Of a stretch of DNA of 64,000 bases, positions 1 to 8,926 are shown piece by piece (position 1 is the stretch's first letter; the number at the start of each line of letters is the position of its first letter). The DNA comes from Pirellula sp. SH-Sr6A (GTDB lineage Bacteria; Planctomycetota; Planctomycetia; Pirellulales; Pirellulaceae). Location of the stretch: the NCBI RefSeq assembly GCF_001610875.1, contig NZ_CP011272.1, positions 4,321,988-4,385,987 of the forward strand, given 5' to 3'. Made by a program: the position numbers and the translations under genes. A model generated the notes under the pieces. The model saw only the letters and a program-made list of their open reading frames with translations. It had not been told where the DNA came from and made no database searches.

Positions 1-2
1 TC

Positions 3-1427
3 GGGCTGTTCCAAATCAGCGCCGAAGTTGGCCAAGGCATGTGTTTGTGGCTTCCAAAGGGCGCTCGCATTCGCAGTTTGCTCGAAGATTTCTTGCGCAA
101 AGAAATGCTCAAACGGGGTTATGAACCGGTCTACAGTCCTCACTTGGGCCGCGTCGAACTCTACGAAACCAGCGGTCACTTCCCCTATTACCGCGATAGT
201 CAGTTTCCCCCCCTTTTCGCCAGCGACGCCGGTGCATTGGTCGACGCTTGGATCCGACGACTTGAGGATCCAAATGGGTTGCAGCAGGTCCACGAAACCG
301 CCTTCCTCCAATCCGCAGAAGTGCTCGGTTGCGAGTTGAAGGGCTACGATCTACTGTCTCCAGCTTCCGATCGGATCGCGATCCTGCAACAGTGGCAGCG
401 TCAACATGAACGCTATTTGGTCAAACCAATGAACTGCCCGCACCACGCGCAGATCTTCAAAGCAGCACCTCGATCCTACAAGCAGCTTCCACTGCGCCTC
501 TTTGAATTCGGCACCGTGTATCGCTTTGAACAAACCGGTGAGCTGAACGGGATGCTGCGCGTTCGGGGGCTGACCCAAGACGATGCGCACATCTTCTGCA
601 CCCAGGACCAAGTCGAACAAGAGTTTCGTAATACCATCGAGTTGACACGACTGGTGCTCGAGTCGGTGGGGTTGAAGGACTATCGCGTTCAATTGTCCCT
701 TCGCGACCCGAAGAGCGATAAGTATGTCGGTTCGGAAGAGAATTGGCAAAAGGCCGAAGCGGCCTTGCGTCGCGTCCTCACGGAGTCAGGTCTTAACTTC
801 TCTACGGCCGAAGGAGAAGCTGCGTTCTACGGTCCCAAGGCAGACTTCATGGTCCGCGATTGCATCGGTCGACAGTGGCAGCTCGGTACCGTTCAGCTCG
901 ATTACAACTTGCCAGAGCGGTTTCAGCTGGAGTATGTCGGAGCGGATAACAAAACCCACCGCCCCGTCATGATCCACCGAGCTCCGTTTGGTTCGATGGA
1001 GCGATTCGTTGGTATGCTGACCGAGCACTTTGCGGGTGCGTTCCCGATGTGGCTGGCTCCCGAGCAAGTGCGCATTTGCCCGTTGAGCGAGAAGTCGAAC
1101 GATTACGCGCTCGAGCTGGAAAAGCGATTCACCGAGGCGGGATTCCGAGTCACTACCGATTTGCGCGGTGCGAAAGTCCAAGCCAAGATTCGCGACGCCC
1201 AACTAGAGCTGATCCCCTATATGGCCGTCGTGGGCCCGCGCGAAGCGGAAACCCAATCGATCGCGCTTCGGGATCGGATCTCCGGTGAGCTCGGAACCAT
1301 GCCCGTCACGGAAGTTCTCGAGCTATTGGGGAGCGAAGTGCAAGAGCGTCGGATCCGTCAAGTCGCTGAAAACAAGCTGGTGGCGACATCAGAAGAGCCC
1401 CAAGAAACCGCAGAGAACGAATACTAG
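3..1427 (+). CDS. thrS: Threonyl-tRNA synthetase, 3' part (5' end outside window)
   Basis: Class II synthetase that charges tRNA-Thr in the cytoplasm. The open frame runs in from the left edge: codons before the first internal ATG read [12 protein letters not shown], normal ThrRS sequence, so this is a truncated gene and not a start at that ATG. Visible features are the catalytic MNCPHH segment (zinc-ligand Cys), the motif 2 region with [14 protein letters not shown], motif 3 around [11 protein letters not shown], and the C-terminal anticodon-binding domain beginning near PEQVRICPL. The TGS and editing domains would lie upstream and cannot be seen. Two oddities: about 60 extra residues sit between the QFPP segment and MNCPHH (roughly bases 210-415), and there is a charged tail of about 35 residues after the anticodon domain. 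A promoter for the next gene begins directly after the stop codon. Confidence 0.96.
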   Translation, partial: GLFQISAEVGQGMCLWLPKGARIRSLLEDFLRKEMLKRGYEPVYSPHLGRVELYETSGHFPYYRDSQFPPLFASDAGALVDAWIRRLEDPNGLQQVHETAFLQSAEVLGCELKGYDLLSPASDRIAILQQWQRQHERYLVKPMNCPHHAQIFKAAPRSYKQLPLRLFEFGTVYRFEQTGELNGMLRVRGLTQDDAHIFCTQDQVEQEFRNTIELTRLVLESVGLKDYRVQLSLRDPKSDKYVGSEENWQKAEAALRRVLTESGLNFSTAEGEAAFYGPKADFMVRDCIGRQWQLGTVQLDYNLPERFQLEYVGADNKTHRPVMIHRAPFGSMERFVGMLTEHFAGAFPMWLAPEQVRICPLSEKSNDYALELEKRFTEAGFRVTTDLRGAKVQAKIRDAQLELIPYMAVVGPREAETQSIALRDRISGELGTMPVTEVLELLGSEVQERRIRQVAENKLVATSEEPQETAENEY

Positions 1428-1455
1428 TTGACACCCCGGTCTGGTAATCTATAGA
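1428..1455 (+). promoter_or_regulatory. Sigma-70-type promoter for the small gene at 1520
   Basis: A perfect TTGACA -35 box (1428-1433) begins at the first base after the thrS stop. It is followed by a 16-bp spacer and TATAGA (1450-1455) as the -10 box. Transcription would start near 1462, leaving a leader of about 58 bases before the ATG at 1520. This is read from sequence only. Confidence 0.6.
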
Positions 1456-1519
1456 GGTTGGTAGTCTACAGGTGAGCACTACCTCCTCCCAACTCAGTGT
1501 GGTTCTCAAAACGATTATC

Positions 1520-1801
1520 ATGGCAAACGAACTTCCCACGCGCAGCGCTGACAAGATTCTGAGCGAAGAATATCTCGTTGCGCGCGCGAAAATACTGGAG
1601 CTTGCAGCGACCCTGGATCGATTGGCCCGGGCACCCGGTGAAGTCGATTCGCTCCCGCAAAAGAAGCTGCTGGATCAAGCCATGAAGATCTTGATCGACC
1701 ACGAAGGCGACAAAGCGAGACGCGTGCAGTTACTGCTCAGCCGACAATATGAAGCCGACTGGCGAGCGAAATTGGAGGTCGACGCGGGGCGAGCGCGCTA
1801 G
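1520..1801 (+). CDS. Small conserved hypothetical protein
   Basis: A 93-residue, probably cytoplasmic, all-helical charged protein with no signal peptide or membrane segment. It begins MANELPTRSADKILSEEYL and ends DWRAKLEVDAGRAR. I do not recognise a named domain. The frame is open back to a GTG at 1472, but the ATG at 1520 gives the more natural start and leaves room for a leader behind the promoter at 1428-1455. The gene lies between thrS and the convergent ftsK, whose stop is 29 bp away. Its own promoter makes it an independent unit. The function is unknown; the helical, Arg/Lys/Glu-rich make-up is equally compatible with a small regulatory or RNA-associated protein. Confidence 0.6.
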   Translation: MANELPTRSADKILSEEYLVARAKILELAATLDRLARAPGEVDSLPQKKLLDQAMKILIDHEGDKARRVQLLLSRQYEADWRAKLEVDAGRAR

Positions 1802-1830
1802 TCATACTGCTGCGATGGCGACCGTTCGGC

Positions 1831-4800
1831 TCACTCGTCGTCTTGCCAAATGATTTCGTCGTCCTCCCCGTCGGAGCCGACGAAGGCTTCTTCGGATTCC
1901 GATTTGCTTCGACTCTTCCGTTTTTTGCTTGATTTCGGTGGCTTGGCTTGGCTCAGCCCCTCATCGCGACGCATCTTCTTGCCGCGGCCCTTGCTGGTCG
2001 GAGCGGGTTCTCCCTCTGCGTTGGCACGCATTTCCTCCCATTGCTGAACGGTTATCTGCACCTCGCGCGCTTGCGACCCGTTGTACTCTCCCACGATGCC
2101 GTCTTCGGCCATGAAGTCGATCAATCGGGCCGCTCGACCGTAGCCTACGCCTAAGGCGCGCTGCAACAACGAACAACTACCGCGTCCTTCTCGGACCACG
2201 ATATCGACCGCCGCCTCGTAAAGATCATCCCGCTTCTTGAAGCTCCCCGGCTTCACTCCTTCCCCTTCGTCTTTGTTGACCTTGAGCTGAACAAGCTCTT
2301 GAACAAAGTTCTGCACCCCACCCATGCTGCAGTGATCGACGATCGCGTTGATTTCATCGTCGCTCAAATAGGTACCTTGACCGCGCAGCAATTGGCTCGT
2401 TCCCGGCCAGAGGAATAGCATGTCGCCGTTCCCCAACAGTTTGTCCGCTCCCATTTCGTCGAGAACAACGCGGCTGTCGGTTCGGCTGGCGACTTGGAAA
2501 CTGATACGGGCTGGCAAGTTGCTTTTGATCAACCCCGTGATCACATCGACGGTCGGTTTTTGGGTAGCAAGGATCAAGTGGATTCCCACCGCTCGACTCT
2601 TTTGGGCCAACCGAATGATGTGGGCTTCAACTTCTTTTCCAGCAGTCATCATCAAGTCGGCCATTTCGTCGACCACGATGACGATGAACGGAAGATGATC
2701 CGGGATGAGATCCGCTTCGTCATCGTTCTCCGGCTTCAATCGATCCAGTAACTCTTCCCGACCCAGCTGGTTGTAATTGGTCAAGTGACGAACACCAGCG
2801 CGCGCGAGGAGCGCGTAGCGTTCCTCCATCTTGTCGACGGCCCAAGCCAATATGGCTTCCGCTTTTCGCATGTCGATGACGACAGGGTGCATCAAATGGG
2901 GCAAACGACCGTAGCAACTAAGCTCGACCATCTTCGGGTCAATCATCAGCATGCGAACCTCGTCGGGCCGTCGCGTCATCAAGATCGAGGAGATGATGGA
3001 ATTCAAACAGACCGATTTACCCGTACCTGTTCTACCCGCGATGAGCAAGTGCGGCAGGCTAGCCAAGTCGACGGTGAGAGATTTGCCCGATACGTCTTTA
3101 CCGAGGAATAGGGGGATCTTTTGTTTGCGAATCTGCGGACCGCTTTCTTCGATCACCTCTCGCATACGTACGATCTGCCGTTTCTCATTGGGTACTTCGA
3201 TACCAACGCTGTTCTTGCCAGGAATAGGGGCGACGATACGAACGCTGGGAACTCGAAGGGCGATGGCTAAGTCATCTGCCAAACCAGTAATCTTGCTCAA
3301 TCGCAATCCGGCTTCCAACTCGATTTCGTATTGGGCGATCACCGGTCCCGTTTCGACTTCGACAACACGAACATTGAATCCAAAGTTTGCGAAGGTCTGC
3401 TCCAGCACCTTCGCCTTTCGCTTTACCTCTTCGGTTTGTTCGTCATACGAGATGTCATCCGATTCGGTGAGGAGATCGAGACCAGGGAGTGCGTACTCCT
3501 CGGTTCCTTCGGGAAGCTTGGTGTCGTCCATCTCTTGGAGAGAGTCCGCGGGATCTTCTTCGACAGGCACTTCTTCTGGTGGCGGCTCCTTTTTCTTGGA
3601 CTGCCCAGTCTTGATCTTGGGGACCCGTTCTTCGATATGCGTCGCGTCGGAACGGATCGTCAGACTTCGTTTTTTGCGAGGTTCAGGAGAAATAATTTCT
3701 TCCGGCTCTTCCTCTTCGGTGTGGACCTCATCCTCTTCGCCATCGTCATAATCACCTTCATCCTCTTCGGAGTACTCTCCATCGTCGTCGTACTCTTCGT
3801 CCTCCGCATACTCGTATTCGTCTTCGAGCTCCTCGTCGCTGTCGAGAAGTTCGTCATCCGGCGGTGGTCCGTTTTTCTTAGCATCCCCTAAAAGACCACC
3901 TGCAATCGCAGGAAGGGTAGGGGGAGTTTTCGGTTTCGGGAACGAAAGATCGGTTCGAACGGATGCCTTTGCATCTGAGGCCAGATCGCTGGTACTGATG
4001 GTTGCGCTGGCCCGTCGGCCGATCCGAATCTGGGGACCGTCCGGACCCTCGTGGTGTTGGTCTTGGTGCGACTCACCCTCTAGTTCGTCATTCGACTCGG
4101 TTTCTCTAGCAGGCCCCGTAAGGGCTTGCGTTACACTTTCGACGGCGCTGCGAATCGCTGACATCCCCATGACACTCGTACTCTTCGGCGCAGCAGTTTG
4201 TTCGACCATGGCGGAGACGGACGTTGGATCCTGCCGCATGGTAACCGAATTGGGCAAGTCGGCTCGCTTTGGGGAGAATACACCTGTAAGCAGCTCTTGA
4301 TGCCGACGCCATGACCATGTTGGAATTCGGAAATAACGAGCGGCGATGAGACTGCCTGTCGCCGCATACCCGAAATAGCGGACCAACGCGTATTCGGTAC
4401 TCAGCAACATCCCTCCTGCGAAGATTCCGAGAACGAGGATCGTCCCTCCCGCATGGGCCAAATGGTTGTCCATCCAGAGATTGCAAAGGGTTCCCAAGTA
4501 ACCACCCGCTCCAATTGGAACGGGAATGCTCGGCTGCATTCCCAATCGCCCTGGCAAGCAGCAAACGCTGAGGAGAATGAGGGACCAACCCATCGACCGT
4601 CCCAACGAGGACGCCCACGGCTTCTGTCGGAGCATGACGATTCCAGATAGCACCATCAATCCTGCGAGCAGATAAGCGCCGATGCCGGTGGCTTGCAACA
4701 GAATATCGCTTAGCAATGCACCGATATAGCCACAACTGTTTTGCACCGATTCATTCGCCGGGTAGGCCGGTGCCATGGGCGTGTAGAGCATCTGAACGAT

Positions 4801-4923
4801 CCGCGGCATTTCACCGAGATTGTCCGCAGCATCGTGCGAGAGGAGCGATAGCCAAACCAGCGACGATGCAGCAAACATGACGACTGCAGCGACATCCCAG
4901 CGAACTGATCTTTGGTTTTCCAT
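1831..4923 (-). CDS. ftsK: FtsK/SpoIIIE-type DNA translocase
   Basis: A 1030-residue membrane-anchored ATPase that pumps chromosomal DNA at the division septum. The N-terminus has about four membrane helices (for example around AAVVMFAASSLVWLSLL and GGTILVLGIFAGGMLL). A long hydrophilic linker follows and becomes extremely Asp/Glu/Tyr-rich at roughly residues 360-470. The motor domain carries Walker A GRTGTGKS (near residue 626) and Walker B IVIVVDEMADLM. A C-terminal gamma winged-helix domain (near VVREGRGSCSLLQRALG) should read KOPS orientation sites, and a Lys/Arg/Ser-rich then acidic tail follows. The frame is open 57 codons further upstream, but I chose the ATG at 4923 because MENQRSVRW leads directly into the first helix and a GGAG lies upstream. 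The gene is divergent from truB, 128 bp away. Confidence 0.95.
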   Translation of the reverse strand: MENQRSVRWDVAAVVMFAASSLVWLSLLSHDAADNLGEMPRIVQMLYTPMAPAYPANESVQNSCGYIGALLSDILLQATGIGAYLLAGLMVLSGIVMLRQKPWASSLGRSMGWSLILLSVCCLPGRLGMQPSIPVPIGAGGYLGTLCNLWMDNHLAHAGGTILVLGIFAGGMLLSTEYALVRYFGYAATGSLIAARYFRIPTWSWRRHQELLTGVFSPKRADLPNSVTMRQDPTSVSAMVEQTAAPKSTSVMGMSAIRSAVESVTQALTGPARETESNDELEGESHQDQHHEGPDGPQIRIGRRASATISTSDLASDAKASVRTDLSFPKPKTPPTLPAIAGGLLGDAKKNGPPPDDELLDSDEELEDEYEYAEDEEYDDDGEYSEEDEGDYDDGEEDEVHTEEEEPEEIISPEPRKKRSLTIRSDATHIEERVPKIKTGQSKKKEPPPEEVPVEEDPADSLQEMDDTKLPEGTEEYALPGLDLLTESDDISYDEQTEEVKRKAKVLEQTFANFGFNVRVVEVETGPVIAQYEIELEAGLRLSKITGLADDLAIALRVPSVRIVAPIPGKNSVGIEVPNEKRQIVRMREVIEESGPQIRKQKIPLFLGKDVSGKSLTVDLASLPHLLIAGRTGTGKSVCLNSIISSILMTRRPDEVRMLMIDPKMVELSCYGRLPHLMHPVVIDMRKAEAILAWAVDKMEERYALLARAGVRHLTNYNQLGREELLDRLKPENDDEADLIPDHLPFIVIVVDEMADLMMTAGKEVEAHIIRLAQKSRAVGIHLILATQKPTVDVITGLIKSNLPARISFQVASRTDSRVVLDEMGADKLLGNGDMLFLWPGTSQLLRGQGTYLSDDEINAIVDHCSMGGVQNFVQELVQLKVNKDEGEGVKPGSFKKRDDLYEAAVDIVVREGRGSCSLLQRALGVGYGRAARLIDFMAEDGIVGEYNGSQAREVQITVQQWEEMRANAEGEPAPTSKGRGKKMRRDEGLSQAKPPKSSKKRKSRSKSESEEAFVGSDGEDDEIIWQDDE

Positions 4924-5051
4924 CACTCCACACTCCAGAAGAGGGCGATACAATTTCCCATTGTCCTCCTTCGGCAAAAGTCTCCGATTTCCTCCAAAGA
5001 ACCGCGAATTGCCTAGCCTTCGCGTTACAACCCCTACAATCCACCTACAAA

Positions 5052-5975
5052 ATGTTTGGACTGCTTCCTCTTTACAAACCGAGCGGTCCCACAAGCCGAG
5101 ACTGCGTGAATCAGGTCCAACGCCTGATCAAGCCCGTGAAAGTAGGGCATGCAGGGACGTTGGATCCCATCGCATCCGGAGTCCTCCTCCTGCTAGTCGG
5201 CAACGCAGTACGGCTAACCGATGAATATCACGAATTGGACAAAGAGTACATTGGCTCGTTTCAACTCGGCCGCACCAGTCCGTCGACGGATACCGAAACG
5301 CCTTGCACGCTCCTACCCACCGCTCCGAGTTTCACGCGAGAAGACCTAAACTCGGTGCTACCTCAGTTCCTTGGCGAGATCGAGCAGATTCCGCCGACCT
5401 ACTCTGCCGTGCGAATCGATGGGGAGCGTGCCTACGATTTGGCCCGTAGTGGAAAGACAGTCGAGATGCCATCCCGAATGGTCACTATCTCGTGTATTGA
5501 AGTTCTCTCGCTCTCGGTGGAAACCGATTCGACTCCGACGATGACGCTTCGGGTCGTCTGCGGGACAGGAACTTATATCCGTTCTCTAGGGCGGGACATT
5601 GCTCGAGCGCTCGGAAGCGATGCCGTGATGAGCTCGCTCGAGAGGACTCGCGTCGGGTCTTATTCTTCAGCGAATGCCATTGGTGCGGACACACTAGCGA
5701 ATCGGCAAGATATCGCGAACGCTCTCGTATCTCCTCAATGGGGACTCGGGCAGCTACCGCACGTAACACTCGACGACGATATATTGAATCGATTTCGGAT
5801 GGGGCAAAAATTGGACTGGACTGATACCCCGGAATTGCCCCTTGCTTCCAAGGTTCTGGCGAGCGATTCCCAAGGGCGTTTGCGGGCCGTGCTTCGCTTC
5901 GTGCCACGTGACTCTATGGAAGGCGAACCCAAGGACGTTGGGCTTTGGCGAACGGAGAAATTCTTCAACGATTGA
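5052..5975 (+). CDS. truB: tRNA pseudouridine(55) synthase TruB
   Basis: Makes pseudouridine 55 in the T-loop of tRNAs. This 307-residue protein has the family signature GHAGTLDPIASGVL, with catalytic Asp38, near the N-terminus. It also has the KEYIGSFQLG segment and the RIDGERAYDLAR and GTYIRSLGRDIA motifs, so the catalytic core is complete. The C-terminal part, from about residue 225, is a short divergent tail of the kind that replaces a full PUA domain in many bacteria. The stop lies 6 bp from the stop of the convergent exbD gene, so there is no room for separate terminators. In many bacteria truB sits beside rbfA and infB; here it stands alone next to ftsK. Confidence 0.95.
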   Translation: MFGLLPLYKPSGPTSRDCVNQVQRLIKPVKVGHAGTLDPIASGVLLLLVGNAVRLTDEYHELDKEYIGSFQLGRTSPSTDTETPCTLLPTAPSFTREDLNSVLPQFLGEIEQIPPTYSAVRIDGERAYDLARSGKTVEMPSRMVTISCIEVLSLSVETDSTPTMTLRVVCGTGTYIRSLGRDIARALGSDAVMSSLERTRVGSYSSANAIGADTLANRQDIANALVSPQWGLGQLPHVTLDDDILNRFRMGQKLDWTDTPELPLASKVLASDSQGRLRAVLRFVPRDSMEGEPKDVGLWRTEKFFND

Positions 5976-5981
5976 TCACGA

Positions 5982-6467
5982 TCAAGGCTGAGGTTTTCGC
6001 GGCGGAGCGAACTTGATCCGTTCCACCAACCGAGTCACATTATCTCCCTGCTTTTGACCGGTCACGGCTGTGATCGCTTGGACGACGTAAACGTATCGAA
6101 GGCTATAATCAAGGTCGATTTCAACCTCGGGCCCCTCTTCGGGGCTAGGTGGGGCAATTCCCCCGGTCAGTTGGAGGATGAACTCACGCAGCTTTCCGAA
6201 ATCGGATCCGAAGGATTGTTGATCATTGATAACAATATCCGCAAGTTCCCCATCGGCGTTGGCTCGCAGTCTTAGTTTGATCGGAATGCTCGTGTTGTCG
6301 GGAGAACCCGAACCGCCCCCCAGGGGCATCCGGATGTTAAAGTCACCTTCTTGTGCAACGATCTTGAAGGTCATAATGAAGAAGATGAGAAGCAAGAAAA
6401 TCACGTCGATCATGGACGTGAGCTGCAATTCCACCTTCTCGTTGGAGCGTCTGCCTCGAAATTTCAT
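5982..6467 (-). CDS. ExbD/TolR-type biopolymer transport protein (second copy)
   Basis: A 161-residue single-pass inner-membrane protein. The order is a basic N-terminus, one helix (TSMIDVIFLLLIFFIMTF) containing the conserved proton-path Asp21, then a periplasmic domain. In ExbB/ExbD and TolQ/TolR machines this Asp carries protons that drive an envelope partner. It is the last gene of a five-gene minus-strand unit and starts 5 bp after the stop of the first exbD copy, so the two are surely co-translated. The two copies share the MKF...TSMID start and Asp21 but diverge in the periplasmic part, suggesting a heteromer rather than a simple duplicate. The periplasmic part has a Gly/Pro-rich stretch and an acidic loop (SPEEGPEVEIDLD). 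Confidence 0.9.
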   Translation of the reverse strand: MKFRGRRSNEKVELQLTSMIDVIFLLLIFFIMTFKIVAQEGDFNIRMPLGGGSGSPDNTSIPIKLRLRANADGELADIVINDQQSFGSDFGKLREFILQLTGGIAPPSPEEGPEVEIDLDYSLRYVYVVQAITAVTGQKQGDNVTRLVERIKFAPPRKPQP

Positions 6468-6472
6468 GATGC

Positions 6473-6910
6473 TCAGTCTTGCTCCTTGACCCGCAGGGTG
6501 AACTGTTCAAAACCAAGCTCTTGACATCGTTTGATCAAATCTTGGAGGACACCACCGGGAGTGCTTTGATCCGCTCGGATGATCAGGTTGGCTGTCTTTG
6601 CCGATTCGCCATTCCCCTCGAGTACCGTGATCTCGGTGCGGAGCAGAGGCGCGAGCGACTCCACCGTCGCGGTATTGGAACCCATGTAGACGGCGGAATT
6701 CGCACCTAAGTGGATATAGATTGAATTCTTCAGGGGTGCGTCAGCTGGTTTTGCAAGCTCGCTGGTGGGGAGCTTGATTTTGTCATTCTGATCGTCTTGG
6801 GAAAAGTTGATCAGCACCATGAAAAAGATAATGAGCTGAAAGACCATGTCGATCATGGACGTCATATCCATTTCGGCCGCTTTCGCCTCGAATCGCTGTT
6901 TGAATTTCAT
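6473..6910 (-). CDS. ExbD/TolR-type biopolymer transport protein (first copy)
   Basis: A 145-residue protein with the ExbD layout: short cytoplasmic N-terminus, one membrane helix (TSMIDMVFQLIIFFMVLI) with the conserved Asp21, and a periplasmic alpha/beta domain containing ADQSTPGGVLQDLIKRCQELG, typical of TolR/ExbD. It should form a proton-driven motor with the ExbB-type protein encoded 64 bp upstream. The downstream exbD copy starts 5 bp after this stop. No TonB or TolA gene accompanies the cluster, so the partner that receives the energy is not evident from the neighbours, unless it is one of the two secreted TPR proteins upstream in the operon. Confidence 0.9.
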   Translation of the reverse strand: MKFKQRFEAKAAEMDMTSMIDMVFQLIIFFMVLINFSQDDQNDKIKLPTSELAKPADAPLKNSIYIHLGANSAVYMGSNTATVESLAPLLRTEITVLEGNGESAKTANLIIRADQSTPGGVLQDLIKRCQELGFEQFTLRVKEQD

Positions 6911-6974
6911 GTCTTGCCCTACTTGCTCACGACCGACCGTTCGATGCTCCCAACCGTTCTCAACATGGCGGCCG

Positions 6975-7721
6975 TTACTTCACAAAGGGCATAAACTTTT
7001 CAAGCAGGTCTTCCGATTGGACGCCGGCAAGGAGCGTGTTGCGCTGCACTCGATTTCGGAGGATGTTGTAAACGGTGATCGCGGGAATTGCCAACAAAAG
7101 TCCCACGAGCGTCGTGTAGAGGGCTTGCTCGATCCCACCCGCCAATTCATTGGGTTTGGGGGTTTGGGCGCTCGCAGCAATTTTTCCGAACGACGTCACC
7201 ATCCCTTGCACGGTCCCGAGCAGTCCCACCATGGGGGCGATGTTTCCAATGAGGGCCAGATAGCCTAGCAGATGCTCCAGCTTCATGATCTCCGCTTCGC
7301 CGATGATCTGCATGGCTTCGTAGGCTTCTTCCTTTCCTTTTTGCAATTTCCCCAACCCTGCGGTCAGAACTTGTCCAAGGAAACTGTCGTCGGCTTGCAC
7401 CAAGTCGACGGCGGCCTGAGCGTTCTTCTCTGCCAAGCTGGCTTCGATGCCTTGGACCAAGTCATCGGGAATGAAATTGCTCTTTTGTACTGCGAGGATG
7501 GCTCGGACCACCAACGCAACCAAGATGATCGACATGATCAAAAAGGTGATGGCGTACGAGGCACCGAGGGCCACCCACGTCTTAACGAGCATGTTCTGCT
7601 GAGCGGGAGCTGCAGGTTCCTGAGCATAGAGGGCTCCCGTCATCAGGAACCAACTCACGGCGCATGGCAAAGTGATGCGTGCCCAGGCTGCGAAACTCGA
7701 ACGGAAGGAAGCAAAACGCAT
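6975..7721 (-). CDS. MotA/TolQ/ExbB-type proton channel protein
   Basis: A 248-residue inner-membrane protein with three predicted helices after an N-terminal signal-like segment ending around LYAQEPAAPAQ. The signature GNIAPMVGLLGTVQGMVTSF, the helix 2 hallmark of TolQ/ExbB, is clear, and a third helix is seen at LYTTLVGLLLAIPAITVYNIL. The extra cleavable-looking N-terminus before helix 1 is common in ExbB of planctomycetes and Bacteroidetes. The start chosen is the ATG at 7721, which has GGAG seven bases upstream; the TTG four codons earlier is less likely. It is the third gene of the TPR-TPR-ExbB-ExbD-ExbD unit and should form the ring in which the ExbD proteins sit. Confidence 0.92.
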   Translation of the reverse strand: MRFASFRSSFAAWARITLPCAVSWFLMTGALYAQEPAAPAQQNMLVKTWVALGASYAITFLIMSIILVALVVRAILAVQKSNFIPDDLVQGIEASLAEKNAQAAVDLVQADDSFLGQVLTAGLGKLQKGKEEAYEAMQIIGEAEIMKLEHLLGYLALIGNIAPMVGLLGTVQGMVTSFGKIAASAQTPKPNELAGGIEQALYTTLVGLLLAIPAITVYNILRNRVQRNTLLAGVQSEDLLEKFMPFVK

Positions 7722-7786
7722 GAAAGTCTCCAAGACTACCGACTAGGAAAACGGTGACGAGATGGATGGAGGATCAACCCTCAAAG

Positions 7787-8860
7787 TTACTTTTTGGCCC
7801 ACGAGGAATTCGGGTACAGCTTGACCAATTCGGATTTGGCATCGGCTGCACGAAGGGGTTCCCCCAGTTTGTTCCAGAGCACCGATAAATTGTACAGTGC
7901 TTCGGCATGGGCATCGGCTTGGGTGGAGTAAAGCAAGTGGGTTTTTAGGAAGGAAAGGATCGCTTCTTGATGGTTATTCTGGCTTGCATAGATTGCCCCC
8001 AGGCTATTGAACAAGGCGGCAAATAATTCGGCATCCGAGGAATCTCCGTCATCGACCATTTTTTCTAGCGAAGCAACTGCGTCCTTCCCTTTCCCCTGCG
8101 CGGCGTCGCATTGGATCAATCCTATTGCGGCCATCTTCTGAACCTTGAGCATCGCGGCATCCGAGACACTCGCTTGTGTCACTGCTGCCAACTTGCTGCG
8201 GGCTTCGTCGACCTCCCCTTGGAGAAGCAATGCTTTACCTTGCAGGTATCCCCCTCTCAATTTGAGCTCGGGGAAAGGAGCACCGGCGACAGCACCATAG
8301 TATCGAGAGGCTTGGTTAGGCACTCCCAGAGCGATAGCCAAATTACCTAGAGTTTCGGACGCGGCATAAAAGTTCGGGGAACTCGGATAGGTTTTCGCCC
8401 AGTCCAAAAGCAACTTGGTGGCGTTCACCAAATCCCCCTTGCCGCGCATGGCTTGGGCTGCAGCGAGATAAGCTTTGTAAAAAGCGAAGTCCTCTTTCAT
8501 GGCATCGGTTTTCAAAGCCGAAGCTGCCACGTCGGCAATTTCTGTTTCCGCTTGATCGAATTGGCCTTGAACAATACTGTCCTTCGCTCGCGAAAGCGTC
8601 TGGGGTTCCCCATCGTAAACGACCCGTTCGACGTCGATGGTATCAAACGATTGCGTCGTTCCGCGATTGGACTCCAACACGATCTTATCCCGTGTTCGCT
8701 CGGTGATGCGTCCCGTAGCCGCAGCGCCACCTTTAGTAGGGAAGACGCGGTCTCGATCTTGCGCCGTAGCGCTCGATACTGAAACCAATACGATAGCGAG
8801 CGAGGTCCAAATCGTTCGGCCGGAGAGGGGTATCGCACGATGGATCAATGAAGAAAACAT
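7787..8860 (-). CDS. Secreted TPR-repeat protein
   Basis: A 357-residue protein with a signal peptide (hydrophobic TSLAIVLVSVSSATAQ, cleavage after ATAQ). A short beta-rich segment follows at about residues 40-85 (GRITERTRDKIVLES), and helical TPR-type repeats run from about residue 95 to the end. The repeats are recognisable by alternating Ala/Gly/Leu spacing, as in LFNSLGAIYASQNNHQEAILSFLK. The protein probably acts in the periplasm as a scaffold. It lies between the larger TPR protein and the exbB gene with gaps of about 65 bp on each side, and all five genes read the same way. That context suggests it is a structural partner of the proton-driven complex. I know no precise family name for it. 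Confidence 0.75.
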   Translation of the reverse strand: MFSSLIHRAIPLSGRTIWTSLAIVLVSVSSATAQDRDRVFPTKGGAAATGRITERTRDKIVLESNRGTTQSFDTIDVERVVYDGEPQTLSRAKDSIVQGQFDQAETEIADVAASALKTDAMKEDFAFYKAYLAAAQAMRGKGDLVNATKLLLDWAKTYPSSPNFYAASETLGNLAIALGVPNQASRYYGAVAGAPFPELKLRGGYLQGKALLLQGEVDEARSKLAAVTQASVSDAAMLKVQKMAAIGLIQCDAAQGKGKDAVASLEKMVDDGDSSDAELFAALFNSLGAIYASQNNHQEAILSFLKTHLLYSTQADAHAEALYNLSVLWNKLGEPLRAADAKSELVKLYPNSSWAKK

Positions 8861-8926
8861 AACTTGGTTTGTCGCAATGGGTAAGTTGGATTGATGGCAG
8901 CGTGTGAGCTGTGGGTCAGTAAATCG

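Noticed and set aside
2951-3751. 266-codon open frame on the plus strand inside ftsK
   Set aside because: It is a mirror of the ftsK coding strand (Ser/Arg-rich, no ribosome site); ftsK is certain on the minus strand.
5972-5985. TTGATC-AC-GATCAA inverted repeat at the truB/exbD junction
   Set aside because: Only six-base arms and it overlaps both stop codons; too weak to call a terminator.
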